This document shows positions 28,963 to 38,091 of a stretch of DNA of 64,000 nt, piece by piece (the first letter of the stretch is position 1; every line of letters starts with the position of its first letter). The position numbers were made by a program, and so were the translations under genes. Under the pieces are notes generated by a model. It was not told the DNA's origin. It worked only from the letters and a program-made list of their open reading frames with translations, and ran no database searches. Location of the stretch: contig NZ_CP062008.1 in the NCBI RefSeq assembly GCF_005670685.2, forward strand, positions 3,906,001 to 3,970,000, written 5' to 3'. The DNA comes from Mycolicibacterium mucogenicum DSM 44124 (GTDB lineage: Bacteria > Actinomycetota > Actinomycetes > Mycobacteriales > Mycobacteriaceae).

Positions 28963-30041
28963 TGCTGAAATACCGCGGATCGCAACTGATGCGCACCGGA
29001 CTCATCGGTTTGGTGCTGATAGTCCTCATCATCGCCGTCGGCCTTCAACCACAGAAACTCTGGTCGTGGGCCACGTCGATCAGGTACCACGCGGTGTTCG
29101 CCGACGCCGGCGGACTCTCCCCGGGAAACGACGTCAAGGTCTCTGGCGTGACCAAGGGCACCATCAGCTCAGTCACCCTCAGCCACGGCAAAGCCTTGGT
29201 GACGTTCACCCTCGACGGCACCGTCGCTCTGGGCACACAGACCACCGCCCACATCAGAACCGGCACCGTCCTTGGCGCCCGGATGATGACCCTCGAGCCC
29301 GCAGGGAACGGAAACTTGCGCCCCGCCGACACCATTCCCCTCGCCCGCACCGGGTCTCCGTACTCACTGACCGACGCCGTCAGCGACTTCACCAACAACA
29401 CCGCCGGCACCGACACCGCCGCACTCACCCATTCGCTCGACACGCTCTCGGACACCATCGACCGCATGGCCCCACAGCTGGGACCGACATTCGATGGGCT
29501 CACCCGCCTCTCCCGAACACTGAACAGCCGCAATGAGTCCCTGACGTCGCTACTCAAGAACGCGGCCGACGTAACCGGGATTCTGGCGCAACGCAGCAAC
29601 CAGGTGAACACGCTGCTGCTCGATGCCAACGCCCTGACCGCAGTACTCGACCAACGGCGCCACGCGATCGTCGATCTCCTGGCGAACACGTCGGCGCTTT
29701 CTCGGCAACTCTCCGGGCTCGTACACGACAACGAAAAGGTCCTCGCCCCGACCCTGCAGAAGGTCAACTCCGTCACCTCGATTCTGGAGAAGAACCGTGA
29801 CAACATCGCCAAGGCCCTCGCCGGCCTGGCCAAATATCAAGTCACACAGGGTGAGTCGGTGAACAACGGCTGGTATTACAACGCCTTCGTCGGCAATCTC
29901 ATCCCCTCACAGACCATCCAACCGTTCCTCGACTACGCCTTCGGATTCCGTCGCGGCACCAATGCCGGCCAGCCCGCTGACAACGCCGGCCCGCGCGCCG
30001 AATTCCCCTGGCCCCACAACGGTATTCCGGGAGGCCACTGA
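28962..30041 (+). CDS. mceC: Mce family protein MceC
   Basis: A 359-aa Mce protein with a signal anchor at about 10-28 (TGLIGLVLIVLIIAVGL). The Mce domain shows [29 protein letters not shown], and a long helical segment ends near NNGWYYNAFVGNLIPSQTIQPFLDYAFGFRR, a common MceC ending. It begins on the last base of the mceB stop. The 1-bp overlap with mceD is similar. Confidence 0.92.
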   Translation: MLKYRGSQLMRTGLIGLVLIVLIIAVGLQPQKLWSWATSIRYHAVFADAGGLSPGNDVKVSGVTKGTISSVTLSHGKALVTFTLDGTVALGTQTTAHIRTGTVLGARMMTLEPAGNGNLRPADTIPLARTGSPYSLTDAVSDFTNNTAGTDTAALTHSLDTLSDTIDRMAPQLGPTFDGLTRLSRTLNSRNESLTSLLKNAADVTGILAQRSNQVNTLLLDANALTAVLDQRRHAIVDLLANTSALSRQLSGLVHDNEKVLAPTLQKVNSVTSILEKNRDNIAKALAGLAKYQVTQGESVNNGWYYNAFVGNLIPSQTIQPFLDYAFGFRRGTNAGQPADNAGPRAEFPWPHNGIPGGH

Positions 30042-31501
30042 TGATCACCCGCCATCACAAACCCTTGACCCGCATCGCGGCGGCCCTGCTGGTGGTCCTC
30101 GCACTCGCCGGAGGCGTGCTGTTGGTGCGGCAGACCGTCTTCCGCCCGACCGCCATCACTGCGTACTTCACTTCCGCCACAGCGATTTATCCCGGCGACG
30201 AAGTCCGCGTCGCCGGCGTCAAAGTGGGAACGATCACCAGCATCGAACCTGCCGGCAGCCAAGCACGGCTGACCCTTGCGATCGATCACGGAGTACCGAT
30301 CCGAGCAGACGCCAAAGCGATCATCATGGCGCAGAACTTGGTGGCCGCACGATACGTGCAGTTGGCGCCCGCGTACGACGATGCCGGCCCGACAATGTCC
30401 GATGGTGCGCAGATCGGCATCGACCGGACAGCGGTGCCTGTGGAATGGGATCAAGTCAAAGACCAGCTCATGCGGTTGGCCACGGACCTAGGGCCGGTCA
30501 GCGGCTCCTCTGCGACGTCGCTGAGTCGTTTCATCGACAGCGCCGCGACCGCGATGGACAGCAACGGCGACAAGCTGCACCAAGCGATCAGCCAGCTCTC
30601 GGGAATCGGGCGAATCTTGGCGCATGGCAGCGGCAACGTCGTCGACATCATCAAGAATCTGCAGATTTTCGTCTCCGCCCTGCGTGAGAGCAACACCCAA
30701 ATCGTCGAGTTTCAACAGCATCTCGCGAGCGTCACCAGCGTCGTCAACGGCGCACGAACCGATCTCGATGCCGCCCTGACCAACCTGGCCTCGGCCGTTG
30801 GCGAGGTGCGGCGCTTCGTCGCGGGAACGCGCGATCAGACAGTCGAACAGCTGCAGCGGTTGACGAACGTCACGCAGAACCTCGTCGACAACAAACTCAA
30901 ATTGGAGAATGTGCTGCATGTGGCACCCAACGCCATCGCCAACGGCTACAACATCTACAACCCTGATAGCGGTACGGCGGTCGGCGCGTTCGCGATGTCC
31001 AACTTCGCCGACCCGGTATCCGTCGTGTGCTCCGCGATCGCAGCGGTGAAGAATGCCACGGCAGCGGAATCGTCGAAGTTGTGCGCGCAGTATCTCGGCC
31101 CGGCGCTGTCTCTGATCAACTTCAATTACCTGCCGTTGCCGACGAATGTCTATCTCCGAAAGGCACCGAGCCCGGAGAATCTGGTCTACACCGATCCCAA
31201 ACTCGCCCCCGGCGGAAGCGGTTCCCGCACCGAGTCCCCAACCGAGCCCCCGGCGGTGTCGGCCTACACCGGTACCAACGACGTCACCCCTCCCGCCGGG
31301 TGGGGCGCGCCGCCGGGCCCCCCAGGGGCTTACGCGCCCAACGGATTACCGGCTGACCCCGCGCCCGCGTTGTTCCCCGGCGCGCCGATCCCACAACCAC
31401 CCGCCGCGTCCGCACCACAGGCGATCACTGTTCGGGATCTGCTCCTTCCCGCAGAAGCCGCACCGGCTTCCACGGCCACGACACCGGGAGGGACACCATG
31501 A
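30041..31501 (+). CDS. mceD: Mce family protein MceD
   Basis: A 486-aa Mce protein with an N-terminal hydrophobic anchor (about 12-30), an Mce domain (IYPGDEVRVAGVKVGTITSIEP, AARYVQLAPAY), a helical stretch and a proline-rich tail from about residue 395 (TEPPAVSAYTG, APPGPPGAYAP, PQPPAASAP). Proline-rich tails on MceD and MceF are usual and may reach towards the outer layers. It overlaps mceE by 4 bp. Confidence 0.92.
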   Translation: MITRHHKPLTRIAAALLVVLALAGGVLLVRQTVFRPTAITAYFTSATAIYPGDEVRVAGVKVGTITSIEPAGSQARLTLAIDHGVPIRADAKAIIMAQNLVAARYVQLAPAYDDAGPTMSDGAQIGIDRTAVPVEWDQVKDQLMRLATDLGPVSGSSATSLSRFIDSAATAMDSNGDKLHQAISQLSGIGRILAHGSGNVVDIIKNLQIFVSALRESNTQIVEFQQHLASVTSVVNGARTDLDAALTNLASAVGEVRRFVAGTRDQTVEQLQRLTNVTQNLVDNKLKLENVLHVAPNAIANGYNIYNPDSGTAVGAFAMSNFADPVSVVCSAIAAVKNATAAESSKLCAQYLGPALSLINFNYLPLPTNVYLRKAPSPENLVYTDPKLAPGGSGSRTESPTEPPAVSAYTGTNDVTPPAGWGAPPGPPGAYAPNGLPADPAPALFPGAPIPQPPAASAPQAITVRDLLLPAEAAPASTATTPGGTP

Positions 31502-32682
31502 TCATGCATCGGGCCTTGACCCGCCTCACGGCGCTATCGGCCTGTTCCCTGCTATCGGTCACCGGTTGCGCGTTCCACGGGCTGAACTCGCTGCCGCTGC
31601 CGGGCACGGTGGGACGTGGGTCCGACGCCACGATCTATCACGTCGAGCTCGCCAATGTCGGTACCTTGGAAGCTAATTCACCAGTCATGGTCGGCGACGT
31701 GATTGTCGGCAGCGTGTCCAAGATGACGGTGCGCAACATGCGTGCCGACGTCGAGGTGTCGGTCAAACCGGGCACCGTGGTCCCGGCGAATGCGGTTGCC
31801 ACAGTTGGGCAAACCAGTCTGCTCGGGTCCATGCACCTGGCCCTGGACCCACCGCCGGGCCGGCCGTCCGCCGGCCGACTGTCCCCCGGGTCCACCCTGG
31901 AGTTGGACCGGACTTCGACATACCCGTCGACGGAGCAGACGTTGTCGTCGCTATCGGTTCTCGTCAACGGAGGCGGGCTGGGCCGGATCGGTGAACTGGT
32001 CACCGAGTTCAACGCCGCGCTGAACGGCCGGCAAGACCAGATCCGCGACCTGCTCACCCGCCTCAACAATGTGGTCGGCATCTTCGCCGATCAGCGAGAC
32101 GACATCAATGCCTCGATTACGGCGCTCACCCGCCTGGCCGACACCCTGTCCGGCCAGAGCGACGTGATCGAACAAGCCCTGCAACGAATCCCGCCCGCAC
32201 TCGATGTCCTGATCAGAGAACAGCCCCGCATCACAACAGCCCTGGAGAAGTTCGGCGTGTTCAGCACCACTGCCACCACGCTGATCAGAGCCACCCAAGA
32301 CGACTTGGTCACCAACCTGCGCAACCTCGACCCGACCCTGCGTGCCCTGGCTGACGTCGGACCGAATCTCGGTACCGTCCTGGCGTTCGCGCCGACGTAT
32401 CCCTACCCGCAGAACTTCATCGACCGCGGTATTCGTGGCGACTACCTGAACGAATTCATCACCTTCGATTTCACGATTCCCCGGCTCAAGCGAGGACTGC
32501 TTCTGGGCACCCGCTGGGGACAGGAAGGAGCCCCCTTGGTACCCGCGCCGGGCGACCCCTGGTACGCCAACTACACAAAGGACCCGCTGGGCACATTGCT
32601 GACCGCTCCGCCGAAAGCTGTTGCCACCCTGCCGACTCCGGCACCCGCCGCCCCGACCAATCCGAACGGCGGCAGCAACTGA
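31498..32682 (+). CDS. mceE: Mce lipoprotein MceE (LprN-like)
   Basis: A 394-aa predicted lipoprotein. The N-terminus MIMHRALTRL is followed by a hydrophobic stretch and the lipobox LSVTGC with C24 as the acylated residue. This is the standard feature of the fifth Mce gene. The Mce domain spans about 45-120 (GDVIVGSVSKMTV, TSLLGSMHLALD), then a helical domain. ATG 31498 overlaps mceD; ATG 31504 is an alternative two codons later. It overlaps mceF by one base. Confidence 0.93.
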   Translation: MIMHRALTRLTALSACSLLSVTGCAFHGLNSLPLPGTVGRGSDATIYHVELANVGTLEANSPVMVGDVIVGSVSKMTVRNMRADVEVSVKPGTVVPANAVATVGQTSLLGSMHLALDPPPGRPSAGRLSPGSTLELDRTSTYPSTEQTLSSLSVLVNGGGLGRIGELVTEFNAALNGRQDQIRDLLTRLNNVVGIFADQRDDINASITALTRLADTLSGQSDVIEQALQRIPPALDVLIREQPRITTALEKFGVFSTTATTLIRATQDDLVTNLRNLDPTLRALADVGPNLGTVLAFAPTYPYPQNFIDRGIRGDYLNEFITFDFTIPRLKRGLLLGTRWGQEGAPLVPAPGDPWYANYTKDPLGTLLTAPPKAVATLPTPAPAAPTNPNGGSN

Positions 32683-34241
32683 TGCTCACCCGCTTGGTAC
32701 GCATTCAGCTCGGCCTCTTCGCGGCCGCCTCGATCATCGGTATGGCGGTGATGCTGGTCGTCTACCTGCAGGCACCCACCCTGTTGGGACTCGGGCGCAT
32801 GACGGTCAGTCTGCAGCTGCCGGCCACCGGAGGGCTGTACCGGTTCTCCAACGTCACCTACCGCGGTGTGCAGATCGGCAAGGTCACCGATGTCCGGCCC
32901 ACCCGTGACGGTGCCGTCGCCACCCTGTCGCTCGACGATGCGTCGAAGATCCCCGCGGACCTGCACGCAGCAGTCCTGAGTGTGTCCGCCGTCGGTGAGC
33001 AATATGTCGACCTGCAACCCCGTGATGAAGCAGGCCCCTACCTGCACGACGGGTCGGTCATTCCAGCGGCGAACACGTCCATCCCCCAAGCCGTCGGACC
33101 GATGCTCGATCAAGCCAGCGCGCTCATCAACAGCATCCCGAAGGACAAGATCGGTCCACTGCTCGACGAGACATTCAAGGCGTTCAACGGCTCTGGTTAC
33201 GACGCCGGGTCCCTGTTGGATTCCTCGTCGAAGTTGATCGCCGACGCCAACAGCGTCAGCGAACAGTCTCGAGCACTCATCGATGACGGCAGGCCCTTGC
33301 TCGACGGCCAAGCCCAATCCGTCGATGCCATCCGGACCTGGGCCCACAGCGTCGCGGGACTCAGCCGGCAACTGGTCCAGAACGACCCCCAGGTCAGGAT
33401 GCTCCTCAAAGAGGGCCCGGGCGCAGCGGACGAGGGCTCCCGCCTGTTCAACCAAGTAATGCCCACTCTGCCGATGCTCTTGGCCAACCTGACAAGCCTC
33501 GGCCAGGTGGCCGTGACCTATCACCCGTCGCTCGAACAGTTGTTGGTGCTCCTGCCACCTGTGGTGTCGTCCACCCAGTCCTACGGTGCACCCAAGAACA
33601 ATCCGACGGGCATGGCATTGGGCGATTTCACCCTGAACATCAGCGATCCGCCGGCCTGCACCGTCGGTTTCCTCCCGCCGTCGTCCTGGCGCTCACCGGA
33701 AGACACCAGTGACGTCGACACCCCCGACGGGCTGTACTGCAAGCTGCCGCAGGACTCGCCCATCGGTGTCCGTGGCGCACGAAACTATCCATGTATGGGA
33801 AATCCGGGAAAGCGTGCTCCCACCGTCGAAATCTGCGACAGCGACAAGCCTTACGAGCCCCTGGCTATGCGCCAGCACGCTCTCGGTCCGTATCCGATCG
33901 ACCCGAACCTGCTCGCTCAGGGGATTCCGCCGGATTCTCGGGTCGATCACGACAGCACGATCTACGGACCACTCGACGGAACGCCGAGGCCGGCGACGGG
34001 TCAACCGCCGGCCGGCGAGGGCGCACCGGACACTCCGCCGCCGCCCTCGGATGGTGCCGCACCAACGCCGGTGGCTCCGAGCGCTTTCATCCCCGAGACT
34101 CCGACGGGGCCGTCGGTCGCCGTCGCAACGTATGACCCCGCCACCGGCCGCTACGCCACCCCGGATGGAAAGGTCTACCGCCAGAAGGATCTGGCTCCGC
34201 AGAGCGGAGAACGGACCTGGCGGGACCTGTTCACGGCCTGA
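32682..34241 (+). CDS. mceF: Mce family protein MceF
   Basis: A 519-aa last Mce subunit with a hydrophobic N-terminal anchor (about 8-30), an Mce domain (LYRFSNVTYRGVQIGKVTDVRP, VGEQYVDLQP), a helical region, a cysteine-containing segment (DPPACTVGFLPPSSWRSPED and GLYCKLPQ) and a proline-rich tail (GAPDTPPPPSDGAAPTP). It is followed 13 bp later by a strong terminator hairpin. The six Mce genes are intact and in standard order. Confidence 0.93.
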   Translation: MLTRLVRIQLGLFAAASIIGMAVMLVVYLQAPTLLGLGRMTVSLQLPATGGLYRFSNVTYRGVQIGKVTDVRPTRDGAVATLSLDDASKIPADLHAAVLSVSAVGEQYVDLQPRDEAGPYLHDGSVIPAANTSIPQAVGPMLDQASALINSIPKDKIGPLLDETFKAFNGSGYDAGSLLDSSSKLIADANSVSEQSRALIDDGRPLLDGQAQSVDAIRTWAHSVAGLSRQLVQNDPQVRMLLKEGPGAADEGSRLFNQVMPTLPMLLANLTSLGQVAVTYHPSLEQLLVLLPPVVSSTQSYGAPKNNPTGMALGDFTLNISDPPACTVGFLPPSSWRSPEDTSDVDTPDGLYCKLPQDSPIGVRGARNYPCMGNPGKRAPTVEICDSDKPYEPLAMRQHALGPYPIDPNLLAQGIPPDSRVDHDSTIYGPLDGTPRPATGQPPAGEGAPDTPPPPSDGAAPTPVAPSAFIPETPTGPSVAVATYDPATGRYATPDGKVYRQKDLAPQSGERTWRDLFTA

Positions 34242-34254
34242 CATGAACGACGTT

Positions 34255-34285
34255 GGGGCCGGCACGATCAGGACGTGCCGGCCCC
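34255..34285. terminator. Intrinsic hairpin terminator after mceF
   Basis: GGGGCCGGCACG (34255-34266) and CGTGCCGGCCCC (34274-34285) form a perfect 12-bp stem with a 7-nt loop. It lies between the convergent mceF and 34304 genes and can serve both. There is no long U-tract, as is normal in mycobacteria. Confidence 0.75.
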
Positions 34286-34303
34286 ATACAGTAAGTACCT
34301 GGG

Positions 34304-34816
34304 TCAGGCGGCCTTGACCAGCTTGAAGGGCATCGTGATGAAGAGAACCCTGCTACTTCCGCACGAGCCGCTGACTCCGGTGGTGGAGTCCTCGCCCATC
34401 AGTGTCGACGATGTCAGATCCGCGCCGGCCCCATCAGAGGTAGCCGGGTAGAACCTGAAAACCTGTAGTCCCGGCCCCGAAGTGCCATCTGCGCATGGCT
34501 GCCAGTTGTCGACCGTTTTCTTGACGTACCAGACGCCGCTTTTCATGTAGATCGGCGCATTCCATCCCCAGTCGGTGGCGACGGTGCCTGCGCATTCGGT
34601 CGGATAACTGCACTCGGTCTTGATCGTCCATTTGCTGCGAATACTCGCCTCGTCGTGATAGATGTCGTTGGTCTTGGCCCACTCACCATTGGACGTTGCG
34701 ACATAGGTGCCATTGAGACCCCAGTCGTTCGAGGCATCGGCGATGCCACAATCCCACCCCGTCAACAGCCCGACGATCACCGCCGTCGCAGCGATCGATG
34801 TCGTTGATATCTGCAA
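34304..34816 (-). CDS. Exported protein of unknown function, mce-adjacent
   Basis: A 170-aa predicted secreted protein. I chose TTG 34816 because AAAGGAG lies 6 nt upstream; a GTG at 34834 is also in frame but lacks this. A hydrophobic signal segment (SIAATAVIVGLLTGWDCGIADA) is followed by NDWGLNGTYVATSNGEWAKTND, paired cysteines (ECSYPTECAG, QPCADG, SCGSSR) and TDWGWNAPIYMKSGVWYVKK. Tryptophan-rich beta strands suggest a small beta-barrel or sandwich. The two WG motifs recall a family of mycobacterial secreted proteins, but I cannot name it. Confidence 0.7.
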   Translation of the reverse strand: MQISTTSIAATAVIVGLLTGWDCGIADASNDWGLNGTYVATSNGEWAKTNDIYHDEASIRSKWTIKTECSYPTECAGTVATDWGWNAPIYMKSGVWYVKKTVDNWQPCADGTSGPGLQVFRFYPATSDGAGADLTSSTLMGEDSTTGVSGSCGSSRVLFITMPFKLVKAA

Positions 34817-35003
34817 GACCTGCTCCTTTTGCACCGAACCCGTTTAACGCCCGCTGGTAGACCCCAGACGGCGCGAGTCCGACCACTTCGGTTCATCGAA
34901 AGATGCTGCCGCACAATCGGTACAGCTACTACTGTCCAACTTTCCGCATGCGGCGACAGGCAAAATCCCGCCAGGCGGTCATCGCCCCCTGGTCAGTCGA
35001 GGG

Positions 35004-35531
35004 GTGTGCCAGGGTTGGGAAGTGCCGTCCGAACCGAACCGCCTGCACCCGCTCGCCGCCATCAGGCGGCGCGCCACCGTTCGAGGCGCAACAACACGTT
35101 CAATCGCGCTGGCGAGGTGGACTCGGACAGCAGCCGCGGTACTGGTGATCGGGTTCGGCACAGCAACAGCGCAGCTCGCGCGCGCAGACAGCGACTCGAC
35201 GTCGCACCGCGTGACGTACACCGTCACCGCCGATCTGGCTACCAACGCGGGCATCTACTACCGCGATGTCCAACCGCCCACCTGGGCCGAATACAGCCAC
35301 AACCCTTATGAATTCAGCCCGAGAGACGACGTACACCTCGAACCCGGAAAACCCTGGGTTCACGAAGCCACCCTGGACGACCCCGACCAGTGGGCGATGG
35401 TCACGGTCACCACAGCCGGTCAGCCATCACAGCCCGGCCAGACGCTGCGCTGCACACTCACCGTCGATGGGCAGGTCGTCAACCGATCGAACGGCGCCAG
35501 CGGTGCGCTGTGCTCACTACGAAATTGGTAA
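35004..35531 (+). CDS. Membrane-anchored or secreted MmpS-like protein
   Basis: A 175-aa protein with a basic N-terminus, a hydrophobic segment (TAAAVLVIGFGTATAQLARA, about 43-62) and a beta-rich exported domain: HRVTYTVTADLATNAGIYYRD, GKPWVHEATLDDPDQWAMVTV and RCTLTVDGQVV. The order of strands and the CxxxVDGxVV segment resemble the MmpS domain, accessory to MmpL lipid transporters, though it is divergent and no MmpL is present here. GTG 35004 is the first start; GTG 35022 is an alternative. It lies between the mce operon and the Mce-associated genes. Confidence 0.65.
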   Translation: MCQGWEVPSEPNRLHPLAAIRRRATVRGATTRSIALARWTRTAAAVLVIGFGTATAQLARADSDSTSHRVTYTVTADLATNAGIYYRDVQPPTWAEYSHNPYEFSPRDDVHLEPGKPWVHEATLDDPDQWAMVTVTTAGQPSQPGQTLRCTLTVDGQVVNRSNGASGALCSLRNW

Positions 35532-35554
35532 CTCATCGAGCACCGGTCGGCCGT

Positions 35555-35571
35555 CAACCGCTGGGCGGGAA
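35555..35571 (+). promoter_or_regulatory. Island operator-like motif, site C (Mce-associated genes)
   Basis: CAACCGCTGGGCGGGAA, centred at 35563, is 121 bp before the Mce-associated gene at 35684 and just after the preceding gene. It matches sites A and B at 13-14 of 17 positions. Confidence 0.55.
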
Positions 35572-35683
35572 TCCTTCACCATCCGGACCTCGACCGGATT
35601 AGCGTCGAAAACATCATGGCCAGAACGGGAATGGCACCAACGGGCATCAGTACCCACAACCAGCACGGAACCGGAGGTGGATC

Positions 35684-36433
35684 ATGCGGTCACTCAGCCG
35701 CGCTGATACCGCGACACAGGCGAACGACCCAGCCACCGCCGCGGAAGACGGCCGGGCACAGCCTGTCGACCCGCGGCTGATCAACCAGGCGGAGGCCGAA
35801 GCACTCGCCGCCGAAGAACTTGCCGCAGCAGCGCGCGCACGAGCCGATGGACTTCGCGCGCGGGTAGCCGACTCTGCATCGGATCCCGCTGATGCCGAAG
35901 CCGGTACACCGCAGGAGCCGTCGACGGGGCGATGGCGGCGGTTGTGCCGCCCAAAGTTGAAGACGGTATTGGCCACAGTCGCCGTCCTGGCTAGCGTCGC
36001 AGCACTTGTGGCAACCGGCTACATGCTCCACTACCACCGTCAGTTCGACAGCGAGGTGCAGCGGAAGGCGGAATTCACTTCCGCCGCCTCGCAGGCGGTC
36101 GTCACGCTGATGTCGATCGACGGCACCAAGGCCGAGGACAACGTCCAGCAGATCCTCGCCAATTCCACCGGACCGTTTCGTGATGATTTCCAGGCCGATG
36201 CCAAGGATTTCGTCCAGGTCGCCCGCGAGTCCAAAGCGGCGACAAAGGCCACGGTGCGCAGCGCGGCCGTGGAATCGATGACGCCAGATTCTGCTGTGGT
36301 CCTCGTGACCGCCGCGACAACGGTGAGCAACACGGCGGGGACCAACCAACAACCACGCAACTGGCGCCTCAGTGTCACCATGATCAGAGACGGAGCGCAG
36401 CTCAAGATGTCGAAAGTCGAGTTCGTGCCATGA
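35684..36433 (+). CDS. Mce-associated membrane protein (Mas type)
   Basis: A 249-aa protein with a long charged cytoplasmic N-terminus including an Ala/Glu/Arg helix (INQAEAEALAAEELAAAARARADGLRA), one transmembrane helix (about 88-110, VLATVAVLASVAALVATGYML) and an external alpha+beta domain ending WRLSVTMIRDGAQLKMSKVEFVP. This is the standard Mce-associated protein architecture; such proteins stabilise Mce complexes. ATG 35684 has GGAGGT 6 nt upstream. It overlaps the second Mas gene by 4 bp. Confidence 0.88.
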   Translation: MRSLSRADTATQANDPATAAEDGRAQPVDPRLINQAEAEALAAEELAAAARARADGLRARVADSASDPADAEAGTPQEPSTGRWRRLCRPKLKTVLATVAVLASVAALVATGYMLHYHRQFDSEVQRKAEFTSAASQAVVTLMSIDGTKAEDNVQQILANSTGPFRDDFQADAKDFVQVARESKAATKATVRSAAVESMTPDSAVVLVTAATTVSNTAGTNQQPRNWRLSVTMIRDGAQLKMSKVEFVP

Positions 36434-37077
36434 CCACAGGAGCGGCAGCACTCACCGCCGACGACACCACTCCCGAGGACGTCGAAAGTGATCAGCCCGA
36501 CGAAGCATCCTCGGTCGCTGACGAGCAACACGTCGACGTATCGCGGGACCAAACCGCGTCAAACCCGCGCCGTTCGAAGCCACTGACCCGGCGGCTTACA
36601 GACCGGTGGCGGCCCATCGCCGTCACGAGCCTCGTGCTGGCGTGCGCCGGCACCGCAGGAGCGATGTACTTCACCACCTATCGCAGTGACCGCGCCAGCG
36701 CCGAGGCCGAAACCCAGGTTGCCAAAGCCGCATCCGAAGGTGCCGTGGCGTTACTGTCCTATGCGCCGGCAAGTTTGGATCACGACCTGGCCGACGCGCG
36801 CTCGCACCTCACCGGCGGGTTCCTGACGTACTACAGCCAGTTCGCCGACCAGTTCGTTGCGCCTGCCGCCAAACAGAAAGATATTCATGCCGTCGCATCG
36901 GTCGTCCGTGCCGCCACGATCGACGCCCACGCAGACAGCGCGCACGTCCTGATCTTCCTGAACCAAACCACCACCAGTCGTGAAAACCCCGAGCCGACAC
37001 AGTCGGCCAGCAGCGTGAACGTCGGGCTCACGAAGATTGGTGGCGTATGGCGGATTTCGTCATTTGATCCGATCTAG
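36430..37077 (+). CDS. Mce-associated membrane protein (Mas type), second copy
   Basis: A 215-aa paralogue of the preceding protein: acidic cytoplasmic N-terminus, one transmembrane helix (about 57-78, IAVTSLVLACAGTAGAMYFTTY) and an exported NTF2-like domain ending VNVGLTKIGGVWRISSFDPI. It is co-translated with the upstream gene (ATGA overlap). Pairs of Mas proteins normally accompany mce operons, which links this unit functionally to yrbE-mceF although three genes or terminator elements intervene. Confidence 0.88.
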   Translation: MTTGAAALTADDTTPEDVESDQPDEASSVADEQHVDVSRDQTASNPRRSKPLTRRLTDRWRPIAVTSLVLACAGTAGAMYFTTYRSDRASAEAETQVAKAASEGAVALLSYAPASLDHDLADARSHLTGGFLTYYSQFADQFVAPAAKQKDIHAVASVVRAATIDAHADSAHVLIFLNQTTTSRENPEPTQSASSVNVGLTKIGGVWRISSFDPI

Positions 37078-37117
37078 TCGTCATCGGTATGCGGGATAGC
37101 CGTTCAGAATGTGTACA

Positions 37118-37152
37118 GAACCGGGCGCACTGATCGAGAGTGCGCCCGGTTC
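37118..37152. terminator. Intrinsic hairpin between Mas genes and esterase
   Basis: GAACCGGGCGCACT (37118-37131) pairs perfectly with AGTGCGCCCGGTTC (37139-37152) around GATCGAG. The 14-bp stem between convergent genes should terminate transcription from both sides. Confidence 0.78.
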
Positions 37153-37167
37153 AGTATCCAAACGTCG

Positions 37168-38091
37168 CTAGCGACGTAGCAACTCGCCCAGCGCGCGGCT
37201 TGCCTGCCGACGGGCGGCATGCGCGATATCGAACATGGGCATCGTCATGAAACCATGTATGCCGCCCGCGAAGAACAACTGCTGAACGGTAGCGCCGGCA
37301 TCCCGCAGTGCATCGGCATACGACAGGCCCTCATCTTTGAGCGGATCGCAACCGGCGACCACCACGACGGCCGGAGGCAATCCTTCGAGACGACCGCACA
37401 GCGGGGATGCGTACGGGTGGCTGCGATCACTTTGCTCGGGAACGTATTGATCCCAATACCATTGCAGCGCTTCACGTGGGTTGTAGTAGCCCGCTCCGAA
37501 CCGACGGTAGGAGTCGGTGTCGAACTCCGCGGCGATCACCGGGTACAGCAGCATCTGCGCGGCGATGGACAGCTCGCCGCGATCACGCGCCATCAGTGCG
37601 ACCACGGCAGCGAGATTTCCGCCCGCGCTGTCGCCTCCTATCGCCACTCGTTGGACATCGGCGCCGAGGTCACCCGCGTGTTCGGACACCCAGCGGGTCA
37701 CCGCATACACGTCCTCGGCAGCCGTAGGCCACCGGTGCTCTGGAGCCAATCGGTATGCGACCGAAACGATCACCGCCGGAATGAGATTCGCCAGATTCCT
37801 GCACAGTCCGTCGTGGCTGTCCAGATCGCAGAAGACGAAGCCGCCACCGTGCGCGTACACCAGAACCGGCAGCGGTCCGGACGCTTCCGGCCGGTAGATC
37901 CGGACATCCACATGACCACCGTCGACCGACACCCGGTCATCCCAGACGACGGCGACCGATTCGGGCTGCGGGTTCGGCACGAACCGCGCGCGAATCGCGG
38001 CCCTGGCCTCGGCGCCGGTCATCGTGGATACCTTGGGAAATCCCCCATCGAGAGCCTCGATCAGGTCCGCCACTTGTGGATCGAGGCTCAT
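37168..38091 (-). CDS. Alpha/beta hydrolase, HSL/LipF-type esterase
   Basis: A 307-aa hormone-sensitive-lipase-family esterase. The oxyanion motif HGGGFVF, nucleophile motif GDSAGG, catalytic Asp region GCDPLKDEG and His in GGIHGF are all present in order. It starts at ATG 38091, overlapping the stop of the iclR gene by 4 bp, so both form one operon. In an import/catabolic setting it may release an ester-linked acyl group from the imported compound. A second HSL-type gene lies at 62762. Confidence 0.9.
   Translation of the reverse strand: MSLDPQVADLIEALDGGFPKVSTMTGAEARAAIRARFVPNPQPESVAVVWDDRVSVDGGHVDVRIYRPEASGPLPVLVYAHGGGFVFCDLDSHDGLCRNLANLIPAVIVSVAYRLAPEHRWPTAAEDVYAVTRWVSEHAGDLGADVQRVAIGGDSAGGNLAAVVALMARDRGELSIAAQMLLYPVIAAEFDTDSYRRFGAGYYNPREALQWYWDQYVPEQSDRSHPYASPLCGRLEGLPPAVVVVAGCDPLKDEGLSYADALRDAGATVQQLFFAGGIHGFMTMPMFDIAHAARRQASRALGELLRR

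Noticed and set aside
25108..34241. Possible frameshift or pseudogene in the mce operon
   Set aside because: All eight genes are full length with 1-bp or 4-bp overlaps or short gaps and intact signature motifs.
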